A stretch of DNA of 64,000 nt from DASZUK01 sp035547695 (GTDB taxonomy: Bacteria; Actinomycetota; Acidimicrobiia; Acidimicrobiales; RAAP-2), in assembly GCA_035547695.1 (NCBI GenBank), contig DASZUK010000037.1:57257-121256 (forward strand), written 5' to 3'. Below, piece after piece: positions 36,544 to 44,377 of the stretch (positions are counted from its first letter, which is position 1; each line of letters begins with the position of its first letter). The position numbers and the translations under genes are program-made. The notes beneath the pieces were generated by a model, which saw only the letters and a program-made list of their open reading frames with translations, did not search any database and was not told the DNA's origin.

Positions 36544-38973
36544 TCACTCGACGTAACGGAGGGTGCTGGGGACGTCCATCCGACGGAGCTGGCGGACGAT
36601 CAGCGTGGGGGCGGCCGCGGTGGCGGCCAAACCGATGATGGCGGTGATGAGGAAGGACCAGGCGGTGACGTCGGGGAGGACGGACAGCTCGGGGACCGCA
36701 GCGGGGAACACGGTGTCGAGCACCCAGTGGAACACGCCGATGCCGACGCCGATGCCGACGCCGACGCCGACGATGCCGAGGACGAGGCTCTCGCCGACCC
36801 CGGCGAGGACGATCCGGGGGATCGGCACCCCGAAGGCCATCATGGTGGCGTTCTCGCGGGCGCGCTCGTCGCTGGCGATCCTGGTGCTGTTGTAGGCGAC
36901 CAGGAAGGCGAGCAGGCCGATCACGATCTGGAGGACGACGAAGAGGTCGGTGACAAGTGAAAGGACGTCACGGATGGTGTCGGAGAGCGCGGCGGCGGGA
37001 AGGGCCCAGGCCACGCCGGGCATGGACGAGATGGTCCGTTGCAGGTGGCCCATCGGTACCCCGCGCCGGGGAACCAGCGTGGCGGTGTTGACGATGCCGT
37101 GGAGGCCCATGACGGGCTCGTCGTCGATGTCCATGTAGGCGATGAAGCGGTACGGGCTGTCGATGACCGCACGAACGGGAAGGGTGGTGTCGACGAAGCG
37201 GAAGCCGACGCCCTCCTGGAAGGGGTGGCGGAGCTGCACCCGTTGCCCGGCGTGGACGCCGAGGTCGGCGGCTGCCTTGGTCGAGATGACGATGCCGCCG
37301 GACCGGACCGATCGGTGCACCAGGCCGGGAGGGGCCACCAACGGGTCCGAGAGGTCGACCATGTTGATGGACACGCCGACCGTCGTGCCGTCCCTGACCA
37401 GGTAGCCGCCGGTGTCGAGCCCGACCGCGTGCCGGGCGACGAGCGGCGAGCCGGTGATCGACGACACGACGCCGGAACTGGCCGGCTGGTAGCTGGTCAG
37501 GTCGACCAGCAACCGGTCGCTGCCCCGACCCGAGAGGATCCGGCTGCCGGTGTCGATGGTGGCCGTGGTCGAATCGGTCGTGGCCAGGGCGGCGAGCAGC
37601 GGAGCCAGGATCAGCCCCACCGCGAGCACCGTCATGGCGGACCGGGTGGGGGCGATGGTCACCCGGCGGACCGGAGCCTGCATCAACGTGGTGCCCGGCA
37701 GCCGCACACGACGGAGCAGGCTGCTCAGCCGGTGGCGCTGGCCACGCAGGTGCGGGGGGAGCAGGGCGTCGGTCGGGACCACCCGGACGGCGCGCCAGGT
37801 GGGGAAGGCGCTGCCGGCCAGGGGGATGAGCAACGCCAGGGCGGCGGCGACCAGGAACAGCCCGCCCTGCCACGGCGTCTGCCAGACGGGCAGTGGCTCC
37901 TGGCGTTGGATGACGGTGAGGACCCACTCGCCGAGGCCCCATCCCACCACGACGCCGAGCAGCACGCCGGCCACCGCCACCTCGGCGGCCATGACCACCG
38001 GCCGGATGGCGATCTGCCAGGAGCGGACGCCCAGCGCCATGGCGATGCCGATGTCCCGCCGCTGCGCCTCGACGACCCGGCGCGTCAGGTTGAAGGCGGC
38101 GAACCCCGCTCCGGCCAGGATGAGCAGTGCGAAGACGTTGAAGATGTCCTGCTCGCTGCTGATCTCACCGTAGAGGGCTTGCACGTCGGGATCGTCCTGG
38201 CGGGCCGTCACGGTGACCGGCACCCCGGGCAGGACCGCCGGCAGGCGCCGCGACAGGCGATCGGCCACTGCTCCGGCGTCGGTGCCGTGGCGGACGAGGA
38301 CGGCGACGTCGTTGGCCTGCCCGGGGTGGCCGGCCAGCCGTTGGACGAGGCTGAGCGGGGCGTAGACGATGGCCCGGGTCGCCGCGCCCTGGATCGTGGC
38401 GCCGAAGGTGGTGGTGGTGTTCAGGTACTCCGGGTCCAGGGCCGTCCCGACGTAGCGGACCGGGGTGCCGGCGATGTCGACCGTCCCCGACGACGGGAGG
38501 TGGTGCGCCCGGGTGAAGTGCTCGTCCAACAACACCGCGTCCCCGTCGCTGCCGGCGGGCCCGATCGGCTTCCCGGCGGTCACCGCCCACCGGTCCACGG
38601 CGACCGGAGAGGCCAGGTCGACCCCCACCACCACCCCGGCCGCCGGGATCGACCCCGCCGGACCGGCCCGCAGCGGCAGGTCGGCCACCAGGCGGGCTTC
38701 GGCCACGGCGACGGCGGAGCCACCCGCGGTCCGGACAGCTCCCAGGAGCCGGTCCTCGGGGGCCGAGAAGCCGCTGGCCGCGGTGACGTCGACGTCGTGG
38801 GCCGACAGGCGGGCGAAGGTGGCGTTCAGGGACTGGCGGCGCCAGGCGGAGGTGCTGGCCAGGCCGGCGTAGGTGCCCGACCCCAGGGCGATGATGGCGG
38901 CGATGGCCACCACCTGCCAGACCCGCTTGCGAAGGTCCCGGCCGGACCACCGCAGCCAAAAACCGGGGCCCAA
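36544..38973 (-). CDS. ABC transporter permease, FtsX/MacB-like
   Basis: 809 residues with one N-terminal transmembrane helix (about 18-38), a large extracytoplasmic domain, a cluster of helices in the middle (about 280-465), a second external domain and a final group of three helices. FtsX-type repeats are visible (RDIGIAMALGVRSWQIAI and NATMMAFGVPIPRIVLAGVGESL), so this is a duplicated FtsX permease. One helix is encoded by a GCCGACGCCGATG repeat and reads VGVGVGIGVGIGV. Start is TTG 38973, five nt after the ATPase stop; coupling is likely. The pair probably exports or extracts a lipid or peptide. Confidence 0.85.
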   Translation of the reverse strand: MGPGFWLRWSGRDLRKRVWQVVAIAAIIALGSGTYAGLASTSAWRRQSLNATFARLSAHDVDVTAASGFSAPEDRLLGAVRTAGGSAVAVAEARLVADLPLRAGPAGSIPAAGVVVGVDLASPVAVDRWAVTAGKPIGPAGSDGDAVLLDEHFTRAHHLPSSGTVDIAGTPVRYVGTALDPEYLNTTTTFGATIQGAATRAIVYAPLSLVQRLAGHPGQANDVAVLVRHGTDAGAVADRLSRRLPAVLPGVPVTVTARQDDPDVQALYGEISSEQDIFNVFALLILAGAGFAAFNLTRRVVEAQRRDIGIAMALGVRSWQIAIRPVVMAAEVAVAGVLLGVVVGWGLGEWVLTVIQRQEPLPVWQTPWQGGLFLVAAALALLIPLAGSAFPTWRAVRVVPTDALLPPHLRGQRHRLSSLLRRVRLPGTTLMQAPVRRVTIAPTRSAMTVLAVGLILAPLLAALATTDSTTATIDTGSRILSGRGSDRLLVDLTSYQPASSGVVSSITGSPLVARHAVGLDTGGYLVRDGTTVGVSINMVDLSDPLVAPPGLVHRSVRSGGIVISTKAAADLGVHAGQRVQLRHPFQEGVGFRFVDTTLPVRAVIDSPYRFIAYMDIDDEPVMGLHGIVNTATLVPRRGVPMGHLQRTISSMPGVAWALPAAALSDTIRDVLSLVTDLFVVLQIVIGLLAFLVAYNSTRIASDERARENATMMAFGVPIPRIVLAGVGESLVLGIVGVGVGIGVGIGVFHWVLDTVFPAAVPELSVLPDVTAWSFLITAIIGLAATAAAPTLIVRQLRRMDVPSTLRYVE

Positions 38974-38977
38974 CCCG

Positions 38978-39682
38978 TCACCACCGAAGCTCGGCCACGT
39001 CGACCGGGCCCCCCACCGGCGCCGCGCTCCCCACCACCCGCCCGTTGCTCAGCTCCACGACCAGATCGGCCATCCGGGCGATCTCCCGGTTGTGCGTCAC
39101 CACCACCACGGTCTGGCCCTTCGCCGCCCGATCACGGAGCAGCCGCAGGACCTGGATGCCGGTGCGGTAGTCGAGCTCGCCGGTGGGCTCGTCGGCCAGG
39201 ATGACCGGGTTGCCGGTGGCCAACGACCGCGCGATCGCCACCCGCTGCTGCTCGCCGCCGGACAGCTCGTGAGGGAAATGCCGCAGTCGGTGCCCGAGGT
39301 CCACATCGTCCAGCATCCGGACGGCCAACTCGGTCGCAGACCGCCGGCCCGCCACCTCGGCACCGAAGCGGACGTTCTCCAGCGCCGTGAGCTCCGGGAA
39401 CAGGTTGAAGGCCTGGAAGACGAAGCTGACCGTGTGGCGCCGGAACTCGAACAGCTCGGCCCGGCGCAGGCCCGTCACCGACTTCCCCGCCACCTCCACG
39501 GTGCCCTCGCTCGGCGTGTCGAGGGCACCGATCACGTTCAACAAGGTGGTCTTGCCGCTCCCCGACGGTCCGAGCACCACGATCAGTTGCGACCCCGCCA
39601 TCGACAGCGTGGCGCGGTCCAGCGCCACCACCGTCCCCCCGGGCGTCTCGAACCGCTTGGCCACCTCCCGCAGCACGATCAT
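38978..39682 (-). CDS. ABC transporter ATP-binding protein, LolD/MacB-like
   Basis: 234 residues. Walker A is GPSGSGKTT (38-46); the Q-loop is FVFQAFNLFPELTALENVR; the signature LSGGEQQRVAIARSLATGNP; Walker B VILADEPTGELD; the H-loop VVTHN. The order and spacing match MacB/LolD ATPases that pair with FtsX permeases. Start ATG 39682 has GAGGGG directly before it, so GTG 39676 is also possible. The open frame continues upstream without homology. Confidence 0.92.
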   Translation of the reverse strand: MIVLREVAKRFETPGGTVVALDRATLSMAGSQLIVVLGPSGSGKTTLLNVIGALDTPSEGTVEVAGKSVTGLRRAELFEFRRHTVSFVFQAFNLFPELTALENVRFGAEVAGRRSATELAVRMLDDVDLGHRLRHFPHELSGGEQQRVAIARSLATGNPVILADEPTGELDYRTGIQVLRLLRDRAAKGQTVVVVTHNREIARMADLVVELSNGRVVGSAAPVGGPVDVAELRW

Positions 39683-39936
39683 CCCCTCGTCAGCAGCCGG
39701 GCTCTCGGTGATGTCTCGTCTCCTCTCCTGCCCGTCCCTGCCCGAGCCGACGCGGGTTGGCAACCAGTCTGCCCCACCGACGTCGGCCGCGGGCGCTTCG
39801 GCCCGGTTCGAGGGGATCACCGAGCGCCGGCCGACGCGCCGGCGAGGTCGACCGCACCGCACAAGCACCGGCGGCTCGGCGTGACACCGGCGTTCCCCGA
39901 CGGTCGCCGCTCGCTCGCTCGGTTCACCAGGCCGGC

Positions 39937-39994
39937 GACCTGGACTTCGTGGTCAGGCTGCCGGGATTTGAACCCGGGACCTCTTGACCCCCAG
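39937..39994 (-). repeat. tRNA-Pro 3'-end fragment, putative attachment-site copy
   Basis: Positions 39956-39994 are identical over 39 bp to the T-arm, variable loop and part of the anticodon arm of the tRNA at 42518-42595. The similarity continues leftwards with one mismatch and one extra base to GACCTGGACTTC. The 5' half of a tRNA is absent, so this is not a second functional tRNA. Confidence 0.85.
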
Positions 39995-40008
39995 GCCGTT
40001 ATCCTAGG

Positions 40009-40608
40009 TCAGGGCTGGTTTTGGCTAGTTGGGCCATCTGAGGTCAGCTTGGCGATCTCTTGGTTGGGAGCGGGAACTGGTTGGGTCCTCAGTAGGCTAC
40101 ATAGGCGGAGCCCGGCTGTTACTCCGTTGTCAGCCCGACCGGGATGAGTCGTTCGGTCGCGGCCGTAGAACCGGGGACCGAACCTCAGCTCGGCGGTGGT
40201 GAAGCCGACGAACGTGGCCGACAGGTGCTTGAAGATGCCCTGGTCAATCGGGCCGAGTCCGCCATGCGTAAACTCCCTCCTCCACGACCATCGCTGTGGT
40301 GTTGGCAGTCAGGGTGACGAAGAACAGCTCTCCGTCCCAGTTCCAGCCTTTGTGGATGACCTTGCCGGCTCCAATGCCTCCTCACGCCGGAGCTGCGCCA
40401 GTTTCAGTCTGGGCATATCCTCGATCGTCAGCTCGGCGGTCACCAGGTCAAGGTACCTGGCCTTTCTCATCAGGAGCTGGAATGAGGCATTGCGACCCGC
40501 ATCACGGGATTGGCCCTGTCTGGCCATCTCCCGCTTGTGATCGAGCCAGCAGGGACCGCTGCCCGCCGATATCAGGCTGGGCCGATAGCCCGGACGGCGG
40601 CGAGACAA
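40009..40608 (-). pseudogene. broken gene of unknown family inside the element remnant
   Basis: Protein-like sequence continues through two frame changes. The first segment gives NASFQLLMRKARYLDLVTAE and IEDMPRLKLAQLRREEA. One base later it shifts to GAGKVIHKGWNWDGELFFVT, then TANTTAMVVEEGVYAW. Near 40250 it returns to the first frame as GPIDQGIFKHLSATFVGFTT and AELRFGPRFYGRD, open to TGA 40009. Two compensating indels therefore separate an apparently once-intact frame. I do not recognise the family. Sequencing slips could produce the same picture. Confidence 0.55.
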
Positions 40609-40784
40609 CTATCAGGACACGAGGGAACCGATGACCACCGCCAGGATGACGACGGTAGCGACGACGGCCAGAATCACCTGGGCTGGCCGGTTGCCTCGGA
40701 GCTTTCCCCTGAGCAACAAGCGTGCCCGCTCAGCCGTTCCCAGGGGGCTGTACTGGTCGTACTCGAACCCGTCGGGTCGCATGA

Positions 40785-41129
40785 CTACTGTGGCGACCAG
40801 TACGTCGTGATGGCGTTCGCCGCGGACTCCGCCGGCCGGAGCGTGGGGCCGTCCGGGACCGGGTGGTACCGCTCCCCGTCGCCGTCACGGACTAACTTGG
40901 TCGGCCGGCTGAGAAGTACCGGGCATCGTGGAGCCCGTACGGGTCGGTGAACCATCCCTGCCGCTCGCCGTTCTCCATCTTGATCACCTCTCCCGGTGTC
41001 CGTCGTATCCCGCAGGTTGGCTGGTGACATCACCGAATCGAGCAGCCCATCGGCCAGCTCCGGCAGCCGTTCCTGGACGGCGTAGTCGATCCCGCCGGTG
41101 ATCTCATCTCGGGTGGGGACAGCCGCCAC
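40785..41129 (-). CDS. hypothetical frame(s) in the element remnant, probably frameshifted
   Basis: A 114-codon frame starts MAAVPTRDEITGGIDYAVQE and ends RPAESAANAITTYWSPQ. A second start within it looks more genuine: AGAGG 8 nt before ATG 40978 opens MENGERQGWFTDPYGLHDAR YFSAG, resembling small actinobacterial proteins with FTDPYGRHEARWFSDG, and this runs into the C-terminal part of the first frame (PTKLVRDGDGERYHPVPDG) only if one indel near 40915 is allowed. So there may have been two small genes, one now broken. Confidence 0.4.
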   Translation of the reverse strand: MAAVPTRDEITGGIDYAVQERLPELADGLLDSVMSPANLRDTTDTGRGDQDGERRAAGMVHRPVRAPRCPVLLSRPTKLVRDGDGERYHPVPDGPTLRPAESAANAITTYWSPQ

Positions 41130-41195
41130 GTGCCAAGGATATGGGTTCGCAGTAACACCACGAACAGCCGCCTACCACTCCCTGGACGACGCCGG

Positions 41196-41330
41196 CTAGG
41201 AGTTCGGAACTCTCCCACACCGCAAGCAGATCGGCTCCACAGGCGGCATCTCCTGGTCAGGCTGCTTCAGGTCTTCACGGGGTCGGTAGATCAACTCCCC
41301 GCCGCAATCGGGACAGGTCAAAGGTTCCAT
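41196..41330 (-). CDS. 44-residue zinc-ribbon protein
   Basis: MEPLTCPDCGGELIYRPRED is followed by a linker and PICLRCGRVPNS. The two CxxC pairs (CPDC, CLRC) form a classic treble-clef or ribbon zinc site. ATG 41330 has a good GAGGAAA 6 nt upstream and the frame ends in TAG at 41196. It is the most convincing intact gene in the remnant. Short zinc ribbons like this are common in phage and integrative elements, usually of unknown function. Confidence 0.6.
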   Translation of the reverse strand: MEPLTCPDCGGELIYRPREDLKQPDQEMPPVEPICLRCGRVPNS

Positions 41331-41540
41331 CGCTATTTCCTCTTCCTTAGCAGCGAGGGAGCCGTAAGCGCCGTAACGCTCGCTCTGAGAACCTCAGTGA
41401 CCTAGGCCACCCGCCGGCGGAACGCGGGCGAGCTATCATGACAGGATAACGCTGTTCGGGTCCCGGTGTCTCCAGACCGAGAAGTGGCAGGGGTCAGGAG
41501 AAAAGCAGCCACAGCGGGCTCCGATCTAGCGTTCGGAACC

Positions 41541-41954
41541 GTGACCGCGGCACGAGGGAGTTTGGCGCCCGTCTTCGCCCTGGCTCTGCTTGCCGTCGTT
41601 GCTGCGGCCTGCACCTCCAACGCCGCCGTAATCCCGGTCAGAGCCGTGGACGAGGGGCCGTATCTTCAGATCGAGAACCCGAACTGCCAGGTGTCGGGAT
41701 CGAAGACAATCACGGTCTCCGGGACCGCCGTTGTCTCCGCGATCGTGCCGATCCGTTCCACCATGAAGATGGTCGCCTACGGCGCCAACGGTCGGGTCGT
41801 CGCCAACGCCACCACGAGGCCCTCGATGCTGGAGCCGCGGAAGAGCTACCAGTGGCACTACGTGCTCCCACTTTCGGGCACCCCCGCTTACTGCCGACTG
41901 TTCCCGTCTGGCGTCCCCCTGCCTGCCATCGTGTCGGGCGGCACAGGGACATAG
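41541..41954 (+). CDS. small lipoprotein, hypothetical
   Basis: 137 residues from GTG 41541. The signal peptide is MTAARGSLAPVFALALLAVV followed by the lipobox AAAC (C24), so the mature protein is lipid-anchored outside the membrane. The mature part (IENPNCQVSGSKTITVSGTA, later CRLFPSG) is beta-rich with two further cysteines. No family recognised. A longer in-frame start at 41466 would bury the signal peptide and is not favoured. AT-rich DNA at 41435-41452 (TATCATGACAGGATAACG) may contain its promoter. Confidence 0.6.
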   Translation: MTAARGSLAPVFALALLAVVAAACTSNAAVIPVRAVDEGPYLQIENPNCQVSGSKTITVSGTAVVSAIVPIRSTMKMVAYGANGRVVANATTRPSMLEPRKSYQWHYVLPLSGTPAYCRLFPSGVPLPAIVSGGTGT

Positions 41955-42026
41955 GACGATGCGGCATGCGGTTCGGCGGCATAGGAGACTCTCCGCCGCC
42001 GCACCGGCCGTGAGCGCCTGGAGTGC

Positions 42027-42287
42027 TCAGGGCTGTCCGTACTGGTAGGCCGCCACCTTGGCCCCTTTGGCCAATCCGGCGTGCTGATGCCGGCGGTGAG
42101 CAGCGCCCGCTCCTCGTGGCGATGGGCCGAGTAGCACACGTCCCGGGCGGTCATTCCCCTTGGCAAGAGCCTTGCGGCCGGTCTCGAACCCGCGGGTGTA
42201 GCTCCTGTCGTGCGTCTCCCGCTGCGGGCGGCGGTGGTCGGCGAGTTTGCCGTGCTTGACCGAGTAGCCGGGCTTGGTGATGGCCAT
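42027..42287 (-). pseudogene. broken small gene of integrative-element type
   Basis: Reading from ATG 42287: MAITKPGYSVKHGKLADHRR, then RSYTRGFETGRKALAKG. One base later the sequence continues in a second frame as MTARDVCYSAHRHEERALLT and AGI, and near the end the first frame resumes with LAKGAKVAAYQYGQP and its stop at 42027. The joined protein (about 85 residues) has the helical GFETGRKAL...AAYQYG pattern of small actinobacterial plasmid/phage proteins. Two compensating indels break it. Confidence 0.5.
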
Positions 42288-42316
42288 GGGCAAGGAGGCA
42301 CTGCCCCGGACCCCGG

Positions 42317-42402
42317 GTGTCAGGCAGGCACCGGGGCCGGTGTCGCCCAGGTACTGGGGTCGCGTCCTGGAAGTGTCAGGCAGGTACCGGTGCCACGGTG
42401 TC
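42317..42402. repeat. pair of GTGTCAGGCAGGYACCGG repeats
   Basis: GTGTCAGGCAGGCACCGGGG at 42317 and GTGTCAGGCAGGTACCGGTG at 42373 are similar 28-30 bp direct repeats, each partly palindromic (GGTACCGGTGCC) and ending in GGTGTC. They sit between the broken gene and the tRNA. The GTGTCAGG-type core occurs in REP-like interspersed repeats of other bacteria; the number of copies in this genome is unknown. Confidence 0.5.
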
Positions 42403-42517
42403 CATCATGAACCGGGTCCGCACAGGTCCGCACAAGGCGATCTGTTGTCAATCCGTTGTCACCTAACCGTTGACACGGGCATCGGTAGGGTGCGGCTAGG
42501 CAGATGACCTGGACTTC

Positions 42518-42595
42518 TGGTCGGGCTGCCGGGATTTGAACCCGGGACCTCTTGACCCCCAGTCAAGCGCGCTAACCAAGCTGCGCCACAGCCCG
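42518..42595 (-). tRNA. tRNA-Pro (GGG), CCA encoded
   Basis: The minus strand folds as a complete cloverleaf. The acceptor CGGGCTG (from 42595) pairs with CAGCCCG, the discriminator is A and CCA is encoded at 42520-42518. The D-arm is GCGCAGCTTGGTTAGCGC. The anticodon stem CTTGA/TCAAG encloses the loop CTGGGGG, giving anticodon GGG. The T-arm is CCGGGTTCAAATCCCGG. The 3' end is the integration target of the neighbouring remnant. Confidence 0.97.
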
Positions 42596-42706
42596 CCTGT
42601 GCGGTGACCTGCGCTCCGAAGCCCAGGTCCGCGGCAGGGACCCCAACCTAGCCGACCGGCGACGCCGCGGCCGCCCCGGTCCCACCGCCCACCGGGGGGG
42701 AGGGTG

Positions 42707-44071
42707 CTACGGGCGAACGGCGGCGATGTTGGCGGCGTCGGCATCGACCAGGGAGCGGACCTCGGGAAGGTCGAAGGTGAGGAGCGGCTTCAGGTAGCCC
42801 GAGCGCATGTCGAAGTGCTTGATGAGCAGCGGGCTCACGTCGAAGTCGCCGAGGACGTCGTCCACCCGTGGCCCCACCCTGGCGGCCACCTCTGCCAGCT
42901 TGGCCCGGTCGAGGCCGAAGAACCTGATGGCGTTCTCACCACAGATCATCCGGAGCTCGCTCTCGGAGAGGTCGCTGAACGTCGCCTGCATCCACTCCCT
43001 GGTGTTCGGCCACGTCCCCTCGGTGTGGGGGTAGTCGGTGGCGAACATGAAGGTCTCGATGCCGATGTCGTCGCGCATGGCCAGCTCGTTGCGGCGGGTG
43101 CTGGTCGCCCCGATGGCGCAGTGCCGGAGCCAGTACTCCCTCGGCCGGCACGTCATGCGAGCAGGCCGCTCCTGGTCGAAGCGGCGCTCCAGGTAGTCGA
43201 GAAGCGGCAGGACCCAGTCGGCGTGCTGCTCCGTGAACACCAGCTTCAGCCCCGGGTACCTGTCGAGCACCCCGGCCCACGCCAACTGCCAGAACGGACG
43301 CTTCGCCATCCAGTCGTTGAAGAACAGCTTGTCGACGGTGGCACCACCGAACGAGCCACCGCCGTCCGCCTCGGTCTCCTTGCGGTACTCGTCGAACACC
43401 TTCCAGGAGTACCCCTGGGGGAGCCCGTACCCGGCGTGGAACTCGATGGGAAGGCCCTCGTCGGCGCAGGCGGCGAAGAACGGGTCCCAGAACGGATCGT
43501 CCAGGCTGGGGGTGTCGCCCTGGCCGGGGCACTGCGGGGCGACGACGCCCCCGAAGCCCACCGCCCTCGCCCAGTGCACCTCCTGCACCATGGCGTCCAT
43601 GTCGGGCCACGGCTCCATGGCGGCCATGCCGAGCAGGCGGTGCGGAGCGACGGAGCAGTAGTCGGCCAGCCACCGGTTGTAGGCGCGGGTGCCGACCCCC
43701 CGCAGTTCGAGGGACGACCGCCGGTTGGAGGTCCGGAACCACGGCGTGTACGACCCCTGCGCCTGGGGGTTCAGCACCTCCGCCACCACCCCTTCGGCCT
43801 CCGACTCCTGCAGCCGCCTGCGGGGGTCCGTCAGGCCCTCGATCCCGCCGTTGCGGATCGCCCCTCGGGAGTCGACCAGCTCCAGCTCCTCCGGCGTGAA
43901 CTCCAGCATGGCCCCGAAGTCGAGGAGCTCGAAGAACTGCCGCTCTTCTTCGACCAGGACGTCGAGGTCCGGCCAGTACGAAGGGTCCAGATAGGAACGG
44001 TACGCCGCCACCGACGGGCCCACGTGGGAGTCGGTGGACACCATGATCAGGCGGTCGTCGTCCGGTTCCAT
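42707..44071 (-). CDS. amidohydrolase family protein (amidohydrolase_2), paralogue A1
   Basis: 454 residues of a metal-dependent TIM-barrel hydrolase or decarboxylase of the PF04909 type. The first strand carries STDSHVGPS with the metal-binding Asp/His in D-x-H form. EFHAGYGLPQGY holds a metal His, TEQHADW another, and FATDYPHTEGTWP the catalytic Asp near the C-terminus. The family includes ACMSD-like decarboxylases and lactonases; no substrate can be assigned. It is most similar in this window to the protein at 56630-57964 (shared SDSHxGPS and ADYCSVAPxRLLG). It starts the leftward side of a promoter-rich intergenic region. Confidence 0.85.
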   Translation of the reverse strand: MEPDDDRLIMVSTDSHVGPSVAAYRSYLDPSYWPDLDVLVEEERQFFELLDFGAMLEFTPEELELVDSRGAIRNGGIEGLTDPRRRLQESEAEGVVAEVLNPQAQGSYTPWFRTSNRRSSLELRGVGTRAYNRWLADYCSVAPHRLLGMAAMEPWPDMDAMVQEVHWARAVGFGGVVAPQCPGQGDTPSLDDPFWDPFFAACADEGLPIEFHAGYGLPQGYSWKVFDEYRKETEADGGGSFGGATVDKLFFNDWMAKRPFWQLAWAGVLDRYPGLKLVFTEQHADWVLPLLDYLERRFDQERPARMTCRPREYWLRHCAIGATSTRRNELAMRDDIGIETFMFATDYPHTEGTWPNTREWMQATFSDLSESELRMICGENAIRFFGLDRAKLAEVAARVGPRVDDVLGDFDVSPLLIKHFDMRSGYLKPLLTFDLPEVRSLVDADAANIAAVRP

Positions 44072-44377
44072 CTCGCACCCCCACGCTGCTCGCGCGTCCC
44101 GTGTCTCGGTTCGCCGGCCCGGCCGTCCGGGCGGTCCGACTCTCCGATAGTCTATAGGAAAGCCAGAGGCCGGAAGTCCTGTGGGCAGTCGAGGTACCGC
44201 ATGCCGGTCCCGCATGTCACCCCCGGATAGCACCCCGGTCCGGCGCCGAGCTCGGCCCCCTGGCTCGTGTACCCTACATATATCGTATCGCACTCGCACT
44301 CGCACTCGCACTCGCCCAGACCCACCGACGCCGCGGACCGTGCGGGCCGGCACGGCGAGGCCGCCGGCTCCGCCGAC
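44072..44377. promoter_or_regulatory. divergent regulatory region with two AT-rich elements and a CACTCG repeat
   Basis: No gene. CCGATAGTCTATAGG (44144-44158), an inverted repeat with one mismatch, lies 73 bp before the amidohydrolase start. TATATCGTATC (44279-44289) lies 89 bp before the phosphotransferase start and is the exact inverse of the 11-mer at 36006-36016. It runs straight into four tandem CACTCG units. The remainder is GC-rich with no visible signal. Confidence 0.55.
44289..44316. repeat. tandem hexamer CACTCG, about four copies
   Basis: Four perfect 6 bp units follow directly on the ATATCGTAT element. Upstream of the chosen start they could also be read as His-Ser dipeptides, but that frame would translate through the operator-like element, so I treat it as non-coding. 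Hexamer copy number may vary by slippage. Confidence 0.75.

Larger units (their letters stand above)
39937..42562. mobile_element. decayed integrative element remnant bounded by tRNA-Pro 3'-end repeats
   Basis: An intact tRNA-Pro ends at 42518. The same 57-58 bp, comprising the 3' half of the tRNA and 12 bp beyond it, recurs at 39937-39994. The roughly 2.5 kb between is markedly less GC-rich than its surroundings, lacks the long open frames seen elsewhere and holds broken genes. This is the signature of integration into the tRNA 3' end, with the element lying downstream of the reconstituted tRNA. No integrase, transposase or plasmid gene is left, so the element class cannot be named. Confidence 0.7.

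Noticed and set aside
39937..39994. A second tRNA-Pro gene
   Set aside because: Only the 3' half is present; the 5' acceptor strand and D-arm are missing.
44289..44316. CACTCG units as a CRISPR array
   Set aside because: The units are contiguous 6-mers without spacers and no cas genes are near.
44267..44377. N-terminal extension MYPTYIVSHSHSHSHS of the phosphotransferase
   Set aside because: It translates the AT-rich element and the CACTCG repeat. MAAIDEAVGRL at 44378 matches the family start better.
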